Shown here: in pieces, positions 42,631-50,854 of the stretch
How the letters are laid out: every line of letters starts with the position of its first letter
How positions within the stretch are numbered: the first letter of the stretch is position 1
NCBI RefSeq assembly: GCF_016834655.1
Contig: NZ_JAENHP010000003.1
Location: 682,001-746,000 of the forward strand
Direction of reading: 5' to 3'
Source of the DNA: Paractinoplanes ovalisporus
GTDB taxonomy: Bacteria > Actinomycetota > Actinomycetes > Mycobacteriales > Micromonosporaceae
DNA: 64,000 nt
Position numbers and translations under genes: made by a program
The notes under the pieces: generated by a model
The model's database searches: none
What the model was told of the DNA's origin: nothing
The model's input: only the letters and a program-made list of their open reading frames with translations

Positions 42631-43788
42631 GTGCAGAGTCCGCAGATCGCCGCCCTGCTCGAAGACCCGGCCGGCCTGCCCGACTGGTGGCTGCGTGTCA
42701 CCGAGACCGGCGGCCCGCTCGTCGAACCGTGGCGGGACGACTCGCGGCTGGTCACCTTCCTGTGGCGGGGCTCGGCGCGCAGCACGCGGGTGTGGTGGGG
42801 TCTCGACGTGCCGCTGGAACGGATGCCCGGCAACGACCTCTGGTATGCGACCCGGGTGATGCCCTCCGACCTGCACACCGTCTACTGCCTGGTGCATGAC
42901 GGCGCCGAGGAGTTGCCGCGCGACGCCTCCGGGCGCGGCAAGAGTCACGTCGACGCCACCAACCCCGCGCGCTACCGCTTCGTGCCCGACCCGCACGACC
43001 CCGACGACCACGACGCGTGGGTGTCGGTGCTGGCCCTGCCCGACGCGCCACCCGAACCCTGGCTGGCCCCGCGGCCGGGAGTGTCGCCGGGAACGCTGAC
43101 TCCTGAACGCCTCGACCCGCTCGGCCGTGAGGTGGTCGTCTACAAACCCGCGGGCGTGCCGACGGCCGGGCTGCCGGTGCTGGTCGTGTTTGACGGGTGG
43201 GTCGCGCGGGAGGTGCAGCGCATCCCGACGATCCTCGACAACCTGATCGCCGCCGGGGAGATCCCGCCGCTGGTGGCGCTGTTCGTCACCAGCCTCACGG
43301 CCGACCGCGACGAGGAGTTGTCGCCGGCGTCGGCCATCCGCGAGTTCGTGACCGGTGAGCTGCTGCCGTGGGCCCGGACGACGCTGGGGGCCGGGCTCGA
43401 CGCGCGGGCCAACATGATCGCCGGCGCCTCGCGAGGGGGCCTGACGGCGGCGTACATCGGGCTGACCGCACCCGACAGCTTCGGCGCGGTGATCTCGCAG
43501 TCGGGCAGCTTCTGGTGGCCCAGCGAGGCGCCCGGGCAGCTGGTGCGCGAGGTGGCTCAGCGGCCGGTGGCCGACGTGCGGTTCTACATGGACGTGGGGA
43601 TCTTCGAGACCTACCCGGCGCCGGGCGGGGTGCCGTCCCAGGTCGACATGAACCGGGCGATGCGCGACGCGTTGCGCAAGCGGGGATACTCGGTGGCGTA
43701 CGCGGAATACTCCGGCGGCCATGATTACGTGAACTGGCGGCGCACGTTCGCCGACGGCTTGATCGCGGTCGCGGGGGTGCGGGCGTGA
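42631..43788 (+). CDS. Enterochelin esterase-like (Fes/IroE) hydrolase
   Basis: A 385-residue protein with an N-terminal immunoglobulin-like domain (about 30-150) and a C-terminal alpha/beta hydrolase. The nucleophile elbow is MIAGASRGGLTAAYIG (Ser about 271), the His is in YAEYSGGHDYVNWRR, and LPVLVVFDGWVAREV precedes the core. This is the Fes layout: cytoplasmic hydrolysis of ferric siderophore esters to release iron. No siderophore genes are visible, so the substrate may differ. The GTG at 42631 with GGGAG upstream is chosen; extension to an ATG at 42547 would use AT-rich codons and cover a likely promoter. The stop overlaps the next start by 4 nt. Confidence 0.84.
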   Translation: MQSPQIAALLEDPAGLPDWWLRVTETGGPLVEPWRDDSRLVTFLWRGSARSTRVWWGLDVPLERMPGNDLWYATRVMPSDLHTVYCLVHDGAEELPRDASGRGKSHVDATNPARYRFVPDPHDPDDHDAWVSVLALPDAPPEPWLAPRPGVSPGTLTPERLDPLGREVVVYKPAGVPTAGLPVLVVFDGWVAREVQRIPTILDNLIAAGEIPPLVALFVTSLTADRDEELSPASAIREFVTGELLPWARTTLGAGLDARANMIAGASRGGLTAAYIGLTAPDSFGAVISQSGSFWWPSEAPGQLVREVAQRPVADVRFYMDVGIFETYPAPGGVPSQVDMNRAMRDALRKRGYSVAYAEYSGGHDYVNWRRTFADGLIAVAGVRA

Positions 43789-44393
43789 GCGCGGCCGCGA
43801 CGCTTGGGGAGTTGTGGGCGGTCTGGGCCTCGTACGGGTCCCGGCTGAGCGCGGAGCAGTGGGAGGCGCCCACCCGGCTGGAGCCGTGGACCGTGCGGGC
43901 GCTGTTCGCACACACCGCGCAGTGGCCGCGATGGCTGGCATATGTCGCCACGCAGACCCGCGACACGCCCCCATCCCACCCGCGGGCGGCCGATCTGCTG
44001 CGAGCGTTCAACGCGCCCGACGGTGTTGCCACGCTCAACCGCGGGCAGACCGCCGACCGGGCCGTCGACGACGCGACCAAGCTCACCGTCGAGCAGATGA
44101 CCGCCGCCTTCGCCGAGGTGGGGCCGCCCGCGCTCGAGGCCGCCGGCAAGCTGGGCGACACCGTGGTCAACTATCTCGGCACGGGCACGATGCCTATGCC
44201 GGAGGTGCTGGGCATCGGGATCGTGGAGGCGACCGTCCACTTGCTTGATCTCCAGCGGGCCCTGGGTGAGACGCCCGCGGTGCCGTCCGAGGGGCTCGCG
44301 CATACGGCCCGGGTGCTGGCCGAGATGGCGTCGCCGGTTGAGTTCGTCGAGGCGCTGACCGGCCGGGGAGAACTCGGCCCGGTCCTCACCTAG
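43785..44393 (+). CDS. DinB-fold, mycothiol-dependent maleylpyruvate isomerase-like protein
   Basis: A 202-residue four-helix-bundle protein of the MDMPI/DinB family, which binds zinc and often uses mycothiol as cofactor. Metal-ligand candidates are the His in VRALFAHTAQWPRWL (about residue 44) and the EATVHLLDLQRALG helix (about 148), with an intervening acidic helix. The C-terminal part is short and lacks the extended MDMPI_C domain. Most such proteins have unknown substrates. The GTG start overlaps the esterase stop (GTGA), so the pair is co-translated. It overlaps the converging EamA gene by 8 nt. Confidence 0.8.
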   Translation: MSAAATLGELWAVWASYGSRLSAEQWEAPTRLEPWTVRALFAHTAQWPRWLAYVATQTRDTPPSHPRAADLLRAFNAPDGVATLNRGQTADRAVDDATKLTVEQMTAAFAEVGPPALEAAGKLGDTVVNYLGTGTMPMPEVLGIGIVEATVHLLDLQRALGETPAVPSEGLAHTARVLAEMASPVEFVEALTGRGELGPVLT

Positions 44394-45468
44394 TCAGCGC
44401 TAGGACGGCGACGCCGGCGAAGACCAGGGTGGCGCCGAGGGCGGTCCGGAGGGTGGGGCGGGACTCGCGGGTGTGGGCCGACAACCAGGACAGGGCGATC
44501 ACGAAGAGGATGCCGGTCTCGCGCAGGGCCGCGACCGCGGGGACCTGGGCCGCGGTGACCAGGGCGAGCGCGGCCAGGGTGAGGACGTGGGCGGCGATCG
44601 AGCCGAGGCCGATGACGAATGTGATCGGCCGGACCTCGGCCCGGAGCGCGTCGGCGCCCCGCCGCGACGGTCGGGCGGTGCCGGCAGCAGCCGTCCCGGG
44701 ACCGGAACCAGCAGCGTCCACCCCAGGGCCGGCAGCAACCGTGCCGGGACCGGAACCAGCGGCGTCCAGCCCAGGGCCGGCAGCAGCCGTCCCCAAAGCG
44801 GAACCAGCAGCGTCCACACCGGGGCCGGCAGCAGCCGTCCCCAAAGCGGAACCAGCAGCGTCCGCTCCGGGGCGGGCAGCGCCGGGATTTGTTGGCGGGT
44901 GGATGAGCAGGCGGAGCGTGACCGTGCCGATGACGAGCGGGGCCATCGACAGCCAGAGGTAGGTGCTCGGGTCGGTGTGCTTCAGGCCGAGCGAGGCCAC
45001 GTAGGTGTAGCAGGTCAGCGACACCGCCACGGGGGCGGCGGCCAGCACCGAACGGCTGCTCGCGCCCGAGGCCGTGACGAAGATGCCCATGCTGATGACC
45101 AGGACGCCGAGGCCGGCCCGGGCGGGCACGGCGTCGCCGGCGGCCAGGGTCACCAGCAGCACCAGGACGGGGGCGAGGCCGCGGGCGACCGGGTAGGCGG
45201 CGTGCACCGGCACCCGGGCGTAGGCGACGTTGAGCAACAGGAAGTAAGTGACCGAGAAGCACGCCGAGACGGCCAGGTAGCCCCACGCGGCGTCGTCCAC
45301 CCGCCAGCGGACGAGAGCCAACGGTGTCAGGGCGAGCCAGCCGAGCGCGTTGCTGACGATCCCGGCGTCGAAGCCCTTGGGCGCGGCCCGGCCGAGCAGC
45401 ACGTTCCACAATGCGTGGAGCAGGGCGGACGAAAGGATCAACACGAGGGCGAGCGCCGGGAGCCCCAT
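44386..45468 (-). CDS. EamA/DMT-family transporter with internal repeat insertion
   Basis: A 360-residue drug/metabolite transporter with about ten transmembrane helices arranged as two EamA repeats. The first starts LALVLILSSALLHALWNVLL and the second follows residue 275. Between them, residues about 195-265 are a low-complexity insert of four 16-residue units (AAGSALGTAAAGPGVD and variants) encoded by a 48-nt tandem repeat. Family members lack this insert; it falls in a cytoplasmic loop and probably tolerates length change. The substrate is unknown. The ATG at 45468 is taken as the start because the first helix begins right after it. Confidence 0.85.
   Translation of the reverse strand: MGLPALALVLILSSALLHALWNVLLGRAAPKGFDAGIVSNALGWLALTPLALVRWRVDDAAWGYLAVSACFSVTYFLLLNVAYARVPVHAAYPVARGLAPVLVLLVTLAAGDAVPARAGLGVLVISMGIFVTASGASSRSVLAAAPVAVSLTCYTYVASLGLKHTDPSTYLWLSMAPLVIGTVTLRLLIHPPTNPGAARPGADAAGSALGTAAAGPGVDAAGSALGTAAAGPGLDAAGSGPGTVAAGPGVDAAGSGPGTAAAGTARPSRRGADALRAEVRPITFVIGLGSIAAHVLTLAALALVTAAQVPAVAALRETGILFVIALSWLSAHTRESRPTLRTALGATLVFAGVAVLALTR
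44684..44875 (-). repeat. 48-nt in-frame minisatellite inside EamA gene
   Basis: Four consecutive 48-nt units start at 44684, 44732, 44780 and 44828 on the plus strand. The first two share a CCGGGACCGGAACC block and the last two a CCCCAAAGCGGAACC block, showing two rounds of duplication. Confidence 0.85.
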
Positions 45469-45521
45469 GCTGCCCAGTCTGGCCGGGCCGTAAAGGGGTT
45501 TCTGTCGGGAATCCGCCTCAC

Positions 45522-45527
45522 TAGGGT
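45522..45527 (+). promoter_or_regulatory. -10 element TAGGGT, leaderless kinase gene
   Basis: TAGGGT is followed by 7 nt (GGTGGCC) and the GTG at 45535. Confidence 0.55.
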
Positions 45528-45534
45528 GGTGGCC

Positions 45535-46293
45535 GTGGAGATCCTTCCGGGCGGCATCAACGAGGTTGTCAAGATCGGCGATTCCGTACGCCGCCCGGCC
45601 GGGCCGTGGTCCCCTCAAGTTCACGCGCTGCTGCGGCATCTGACCGCGGCCGGTTTCACGGGCGCGCCGGAGTTCCGGTCGGCTGCCGGCGGTCACGAGG
45701 TGCTGTCGTTCCTGCCCGGCGAGGTGTCCCAGGATCCGCGCCGGTTCACCCAGGCCCTCGTCTCGGCGGCGGGCCTGCTGCGCGACTATCACGACGCCAC
45801 GGCCTCGTACGCCGTCTCGGCCCCGCACGACGGCTGGCAGGTTCCCGCGCGGCAACCGGTCGAGGTCATCTGTCACGGCGACTACGCCCCGTACAACTGT
45901 GCCCTCGACGGTTCCCGGGTCGTGGGCGTGTTCGACTTCGACTTCGCCCACCCCGGGCCCCGCATGTGGGACGTGGCCTATGCCGTCTACCGCTGGGTTC
46001 CGATGACCGTTCCCACCGACACCGAGGTCTACGGGACCACGGAGTCGCAGGCCCGGCTCCTCCGGACCTTCTGCGACGTGTACGGCCTGGACCGACCCTG
46101 GCGTGCCGCCCTCGTGGACGCCGTGGCCGCCCGCCTGCACGCCATGGTCGACCTCATGCGCACGCAGGCCGCCTCCGGTCACGCCGCGTTCGCGAGTCAC
46201 ATCGCCGAGGGGCACCACACCCTCTATCTGAACGACGCCGACTACGTCCTCGCGTCCCGGGCCACCTTCGAGCGGCACCTGCTGGCGGCCTGA
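45535..46293 (+). CDS. Aminoglycoside/choline phosphotransferase-family kinase
   Basis: A 252-residue APH-fold kinase. It begins VEILPGGINEVVKIGDSVRR, a short N-lobe. The catalytic loop is EVICHGDYAPYNCALDGSRV and the metal site VGVFDFDFAHPGPRMWDVAY, then YRWVP. The HGDYAPYN variant of the Brenner motif is common in actinobacterial phosphotransferases of unknown substrate. The GTG start follows TAGGGT by 7 nt (leaderless). The HAD-like gene begins 5 nt after its stop, so the two form an operon. Confidence 0.85.
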   Translation: MEILPGGINEVVKIGDSVRRPAGPWSPQVHALLRHLTAAGFTGAPEFRSAAGGHEVLSFLPGEVSQDPRRFTQALVSAAGLLRDYHDATASYAVSAPHDGWQVPARQPVEVICHGDYAPYNCALDGSRVVGVFDFDFAHPGPRMWDVAYAVYRWVPMTVPTDTEVYGTTESQARLLRTFCDVYGLDRPWRAALVDAVAARLHAMVDLMRTQAASGHAAFASHIAEGHHTLYLNDADYVLASRATFERHLLAA

Positions 46294-46298
46294 CCCGG

Positions 46299-46994
46299 AT
46301 GTCGTTGCCACTGTTGTTCCTCGATGTGGACGGCACGCTGATCCCGTTCCGGGCCCGCTGGCCCGCCGCACCGGGCGCCACACGTGGGTCGTCCGCCGTG
46401 CGCGCGTCGCACAGCGCGCAGGGGTCGCACGCGGGGTCGGGCGGGTCGCACGCGGGGTCGGGCGGGTCGCACGCGGGGTCGGGCGGGTCGCACGCGGGGT
46501 CGGGCGGGTCGCACGCGGGGTCGGGCGGGTCGCACGCGGGGCCGGGCAGGTTGGGCGAGTCTGATGCGGGGTCGGGCGGCGCGGACGCCTCGTCGGGCAA
46601 TCCGCTGCTGGGGCGCCTCGACCCGGACGACGGGCGGCGGCTGCTCGCGCTCGGGTGTGCCCCGGTGTGGGCGACCACCTGGATGGCCGAGGCCAACGAG
46701 GAGATCGCGCCGCGCCTCGGGCTGCCCGAACTACCGGTCGTGCCGTGGCCGGACGAGGACGACGTACCGGCGCCGGGTCTGCATTGGAAGACCGCTTCCC
46801 TCGTACGCTTTGCCGCCGCCCGCCCGTTCGCCTGGCTCGACGACGAGATCACCGACGCCGACCGCCGGTGGGTCTCCGGCCACCACCCCGGGCCCGCGTT
46901 GCTGCGGCGTGTCGACCCCCTCGAAGGGGTCACCGAGGACGACTTCGCCGCCGTGGCGCGGTGGGTCGCGTCCGTTTCGCCACCTACGGGTTAG
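46299..46994 (+). CDS. HAD-like hydrolase with GSHAGSG repeat insertion
   Basis: A 231-residue HAD-superfamily protein. Motif I is LLFLDVDGTLIPF (about residues 5-17). Residues about 39-85 are six tandem GSHAGSG-type heptapeptides encoded by a 21-nt repeat, placed where a cap region would begin. The later part (CAPVWATTWMAEANEEIAPR, PFAWLDDEITDADRRWV) matches a family of small actinobacterial HAD-like proteins, with an Asp pair serving as motif IV. Function is unknown; a phosphatase is likely. It is translated from an ATG 5 nt after the kinase gene. Confidence 0.75.
   Translation: MSLPLLFLDVDGTLIPFRARWPAAPGATRGSSAVRASHSAQGSHAGSGGSHAGSGGSHAGSGGSHAGSGGSHAGSGGSHAGPGRLGESDAGSGGADASSGNPLLGRLDPDDGRRLLALGCAPVWATTWMAEANEEIAPRLGLPELPVVPWPDEDDVPAPGLHWKTASLVRFAAARPFAWLDDEITDADRRWVSGHHPGPALLRRVDPLEGVTEDDFAAVARWVASVSPPTG
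46422..46547 (+). repeat. 21-nt in-frame minisatellite inside HAD gene
   Basis: Six head-to-tail copies of GGGTCGCACGCGGGGTCGGGC, the last with one change. All copies keep the frame. Near-identity of the units indicates recent expansion. Confidence 0.92.
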
Positions 46995-47127
46995 GCGGAT
47001 CGGCGCGCGTCGTCAGCCGACCTGCGGGCAAGGCGCAGTGGGACGGACGATCCCGCGGGTTGCGCGACCTCCATAGCGTGGGGTGGCGTCGTGGTTACGC
47101 GGCGTTCGGCCGGCGGAAGGGCGCACT

Positions 47128-47922
47128 GTGACGAGGCAGCGGTGGATGCGCTCGCTCTCGGTGGCGACGGCCGCTTTCGTCGTGTGGGCGGTGACCGGTC
47201 AGGCGTCGGCCCTCATGGCGGGTGCGAGCACCGGCGAGGGCGGGTGGCCGGGCGGGCCGGTGCTGCGGGTCGAGGCCGACCACGGCTTCCTCGACCGCGG
47301 GCTGACCTGCACCGGCACGCTGATCGCGCCCACGTGGGTGGTGACCGCGCAGCACTGCACGAACGTCGGGCGGGCGCCGGGACACCCGTACCGTCCGCGG
47401 GATCTGACGGTTCGCGTCGACCAGCCGGTGGCGGTCGACGAGGTCTACCGGATGGGCGGCTACGACGCCGGAAGCCTGGTCAACGACGTGGCGTTGCTGC
47501 GACTGTCCACGCCGGTCACGTCGGTGACGCCGGCCCGGATCGCCGAGACGCCGTTGCGGTCGGCCTCCGGCGCCCAGGTGTACGGCTTCGGCGGGCCCTC
47601 GGCCGCGATGCACGCCGCCGACGTGCGGGTGACGTCACGGGCGGTTGTCAACGAGGGGCCGTGCCTGTTCCCGACCGGCTCGCTCACCTTCGTCACGTCG
47701 GTGCACGGCGGTTCGTCGCAGGGTGACAGCGGGGGCCCGCTGCTGGCCTGGCAGGGTGACGTTCCGCTGCTGCAGACGGTGACGGCGGGCGCGGCCGACC
47801 GCGAGACGTGCGGGCTGCCGAGCCTGCAGGCGCGCCCGGAGTCGTGGGTGGGCATCTCCAACCGGGTGGACCGGGCCAGCACGGCCTGGGCGTTCCTGAG
47901 CGCCCACGTACCCGGTCTCTGA
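47128..47922 (+). CDS. Secreted trypsin-like serine protease (S1)
   Basis: A 264-residue chymotrypsin-fold protease. The signal peptide is at about 1-33 (SVATAAFVVWAVTGQASALM). The catalytic triad is visible: His in WVVTAQHCTN (about 75), Asp in LVNDVALLRLS (about 118) and Ser in SSQGDSGGPLLAW (about 200). The specificity-pocket residue six before Ser lies in a Gly/Ser-rich stretch without a clear Asp, so trypsin-like preference for Arg/Lys is uncertain. The GTG at 47128 has GGAAGGG upstream. A strong hairpin terminator follows at 47977-48016. Confidence 0.9.
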   Translation: MTRQRWMRSLSVATAAFVVWAVTGQASALMAGASTGEGGWPGGPVLRVEADHGFLDRGLTCTGTLIAPTWVVTAQHCTNVGRAPGHPYRPRDLTVRVDQPVAVDEVYRMGGYDAGSLVNDVALLRLSTPVTSVTPARIAETPLRSASGAQVYGFGGPSAAMHAADVRVTSRAVVNEGPCLFPTGSLTFVTSVHGGSSQGDSGGPLLAWQGDVPLLQTVTAGAADRETCGLPSLQARPESWVGISNRVDRASTAWAFLSAHVPGL

Positions 47923-47976
47923 CCTGTTTCGCGGGGCCGGCCCGCAGTGGCCGCCGACCGACCGGCGCGGCCACCC

Positions 47977-48016
47977 CTGGGCAGGCGGGCGGGCTCGCGT
48001 CCGCCTGCCTGCCCAG
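47977..48016 (+). terminator. Strong hairpin after the protease gene
   Basis: A 16-bp stem with one mismatch (47977-47992 with 48001-48016) encloses an 8-nt loop, 55 nt after the protease stop codon. Confidence 0.75.
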
Positions 48017-48199
48017 CCCTCCACTCCCACCCCGCGCGAGCCGAGCGGCGTGCTACCCACCCCCGGGGCCGCGCGCGCCCATGCCGAACCGCCTGCAGGC
48101 CACCCGCGCAGCCGCGAGCTGAACCACGCGTCCCGCATCCGCCTGAGCCGAGCCGGGGGCGGTGGTCGAAACGCGCGCGAGACGAGCCGTACGCGGCAT

Positions 48200-48388
48200 G
48201 CGAAGCGCGTACGCCGGGGCGGAGCGGCTCACCGCCGTACGAGGGAAACGGCTCTTGATCTGGGTGTGTAACCGGCCCGAGGTAACCAGTCGCCTGCACG
48301 CGAAGCGCGTGTGTCGGGGCGGGGCGGGCCACCGCCGTACGAGGGAAACGGCTCTTGATCTGGGTGTGTAACCGGCTCGGGGTAACCG
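48200..48388. repeat. 100-nt tandem repeat, two units
   Basis: GCGAAGCGCGT starts each unit (48200, 48300). They share CCGCCGTACGAGGGAAACGG, CTCTTGATCTGGGTGTGTAA and a trailing GGTAACC. The CCGTACG-GGGAAACGG core resembles that of the 99-nt array at 38688. Confidence 0.8.
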
Positions 48389-48643
48389 GATCGGGCCGAA
48401 ACGGGCTCCCCAACGCGAGGGGTCGGCGTGATGGGTCGGCCGATTCCGCGGCGGCATGTCGAGTTCGTAGCGTTGAACTCAGACGAGCTTGCCGGAAGGC
48501 CGGACCGCGACCCCGGGAACCTGGTCGCCGTGGCCGGCCGGAGTGACCGCCGCCGGGTAACGCTTCGTCCAGGCGCGCGGAGGCGGTCACGGGCCGTGGG
48601 TGGGCGGGCAGCGGGGCGGCGGCCCGCCCACCCGACGGCCATC

Positions 48644-49846
48644 ATGGAAGGCATGGACCACCTCACCGCGCTCGGCTCGCTGTTCGACTCCGAGGGACGC
48701 CACGACCCGTACCCGGCCTACGACGTGATGCGGGCCCACGCGCCCGTGTTCCAGGCACCCGACGAACGCTGGTATGTGACGACCCACGCACTGGCCAACC
48801 GGCTGCTGCGCGATCCGGCCGTACGGCTGGCCGACGCGAGCGACTACGACCAGTTCTGGCCCGAGTGGCGCGAGAACCGCGGCGTCGCCTCGGTGGTGCT
48901 GTCCATGTTGCAGAGCAATCCTCCGGACCACACCCGCGTGCGCCGGGCGGCCGCGGCCACCTTCACGCCCCGGCGCATCGCCGCGATGCGTGACGTGATG
49001 ACCGCCCAGGTCGAAGACCTGATCAAGCAGATGCCGGCCGAGGCCGACTTCATGACCGCGTTCGCCTACCCGCTGCCGGTCGGGGTGATCTGCGCCCTGC
49101 TCGGCGTGCCCGAGGCCGACCGCCCGTGGTTCCGGCAGCGCGCCCACGACCTGACCATCGTCCTCGAACCGATCAGCACGGTCGAGGAGATGAACCTGGC
49201 CGACGTGGCCGGTCGCGAACTCGAGGACTACTTCGTCGGCCTGATCGCCGAACGGCAGAAGAACCCGCAGGAAGACCTGACGAGTGCCCTGGTCGAGGCG
49301 GGCGCGGGCGGCACCCTGACCGGCGAGGAACTGCTGGCCAACCTGGTTCTGCTGCTGGTGGCCGGTTTCGAGACGACCGCCAACCTGCTCGGCACCGGCC
49401 TGCACCTGCTGCTCACCAACCCGGCCCAGGCCGGCCGCCTGCGCGCCGACCACGATCTGGCGCCGGCGTTCGTCGAGGAGATCCTGCGGTACGACTCCCC
49501 CGTCCAGCTCACGTCGAGGTTCGCGACCGAGCCGATCGATCTGGGCGACGGCGTCACGGCTCCGCCCGGCGCCGCGCTGACGATGCTGCTGGGCGCGGCC
49601 AACCGTGACCCGGCCCGCTACGACGATCCGCATCGCTTCGACCCCGACCGCCCGGCCATCCAGCCGGTGTCCTTCGGCGGCGGCGCCCATTACTGCCTGG
49701 GCGCGCCGCTGGCCCGCATGGAGGCCCAGGTCGCGTTCCCGCTCCTGCTGACGTTGCTGCCGCGGCTGAACCTCAACGGCGATCCCGTACGCCGTGACCG
49801 TCTTGTTCTGCGCGGCTTCTCGGAGCTGCCGGTCACTACAGCGTGA
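48644..49846 (+). CDS. Cytochrome P450
   Basis: A soluble bacterial P450 of about 400 residues. The I-helix oxygen-activation motif is LLLVAGFETTANLLGTG, the K-helix ExxR is in EEILRYDSPVQLTS, and the haem-binding loop is VSFGGGAHYCLGAPLARMEA with the Cys thiolate ligand. All key residues are intact. Redox partners are not encoded nearby and the substrate is unknown. The start is uncertain between ATG 48644 and ATG 48653; neither has an ideal ribosome-binding site. A second P450 lies 1.2 kb downstream on the other strand. Confidence 0.93.
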   Translation: MEGMDHLTALGSLFDSEGRHDPYPAYDVMRAHAPVFQAPDERWYVTTHALANRLLRDPAVRLADASDYDQFWPEWRENRGVASVVLSMLQSNPPDHTRVRRAAAATFTPRRIAAMRDVMTAQVEDLIKQMPAEADFMTAFAYPLPVGVICALLGVPEADRPWFRQRAHDLTIVLEPISTVEEMNLADVAGRELEDYFVGLIAERQKNPQEDLTSALVEAGAGGTLTGEELLANLVLLLVAGFETTANLLGTGLHLLLTNPAQAGRLRADHDLAPAFVEEILRYDSPVQLTSRFATEPIDLGDGVTAPPGAALTMLLGAANRDPARYDDPHRFDPDRPAIQPVSFGGGAHYCLGAPLARMEAQVAFPLLLTLLPRLNLNGDPVRRDRLVLRGFSELPVTTA

Positions 49847-49870
49847 GGCTCGCGCGGCCGCCGGCGCCGG

Positions 49871-50854
49871 TCACAACAGGCTGACGCCGTGGTCCCGTAG
49901 ACGCTGCAGCAGGCGGTCGTGCGGGAGCCCGTACCGGATGTGGCCTTGGAATCCGACCGTGGTGGGGGCGGCGATCAGCGAGTTGAGCAGCGCCTCCTCC
50001 ACCGCCTCGAGCACCCCGGCGAAGGCGGGCTCGACCGCGGACTCGGGCGCCCGCCCCTCACTGGTCGAGAACGCCAGCGCGTAGTCGCCGCTGCCGCCCG
50101 CGAAGTCGGACCCGGCCCGGTCCATGGCGAAGATTGCCCGCCGCGCGATCCGCCCGAGCTGCCGCGCGTCGAACGGCCCGTCGGTGGCGACCACGATCAC
50201 GCACGAGTTGCCGGGGTGGGCCGGTGGCGGCGGCACACCCACCGACGACGGCGGCACCGGCACGCCCAGCACCCGCAACACGCCGGAGAAGTTGGACTGC
50301 ACGATCACCCCGACCGTGTACGGCCCCACCACGCGCGACGCCGTCCCGATGCCGCCCTTGAAGCCGAGCGCCCCGGTGCCCGTACCGGCTCCGACTGCCC
50401 CTTCGAGCGGCGCCCCGCCGGCCGCGCCGTCGAGCGCCGCGAGCACGTGCTCCTCGGTGATCGGCCGGGCCCGGATGTCGGACAGGTAGCCGTCGTTGGT
50501 CTCGGCCACCACCGGGTTCACCGACGTGCGGCCGGGGTCGCGCAGCATCCAGGTGACCAGCGCGTCGGCCACCCGGAACGTCGACAGCGTGGCCGTGAGC
50601 AGGACCGGAGTCTCGATCTCACCCAGCTCGGTCACCTGCGTGGTGCCGACCATCTTGCCGTAGCCGTTGCCGACGAACAGACCCGCCGGGCACGGCAGCC
50701 GGGGAGGGACAACGGCGGTGATTCCCGTACGGATGGAGTCCCCGTCCACCAGTGTGGTGTGCCCGACCCGGACCCCGTCCACGTCGGTGATCGCGTTGTG
50801 CGGCCCGGCCGGCCGTTCCCCGACGACGATCCCCAGATCCCGGGCGCGTGTCAC
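49871..50854 (-). CDS. P1-family aminopeptidase (DmpA/BapA-like Ntn hydrolase)
   Basis: A 327-residue member of the DmpA/P1 peptidase S58 family. These proteins cleave themselves and then act as aminopeptidases, D-aminopeptidases or beta-peptidases with an N-terminal Ser. The fold shows AITDVDGVRVGHTTLVDGDS, GAVGAGTGTGALGFKGGIG and the candidate self-cleavage and nucleophile site in HPGNSCVIVVATDGPFD. It is preceded by the P450 gene, which it overlaps by 4 nt (GTGA), so both are expressed together. Whether the pair works on a shared peptide or secondary metabolite is unknown. Confidence 0.88.
   Translation of the reverse strand: MTRARDLGIVVGERPAGPHNAITDVDGVRVGHTTLVDGDSIRTGITAVVPPRLPCPAGLFVGNGYGKMVGTTQVTELGEIETPVLLTATLSTFRVADALVTWMLRDPGRTSVNPVVAETNDGYLSDIRARPITEEHVLAALDGAAGGAPLEGAVGAGTGTGALGFKGGIGTASRVVGPYTVGVIVQSNFSGVLRVLGVPVPPSSVGVPPPPAHPGNSCVIVVATDGPFDARQLGRIARRAIFAMDRAGSDFAGGSGDYALAFSTSEGRAPESAVEPAFAGVLEAVEEALLNSLIAAPTTVGFQGHIRYGLPHDRLLQRLRDHGVSLL

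Larger units (their letters stand above)
47923..48643. other. 721-bp intergenic region with terminator and 100-nt repeats
   Basis: No gene is supported here. It holds a 16-bp hairpin near the left end, a two-copy 100-nt tandem repeat in the middle, and an unassigned leader before the P450 gene. Short open frames through it lack ribosome-binding sites and coding bias. Confidence 0.7.
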
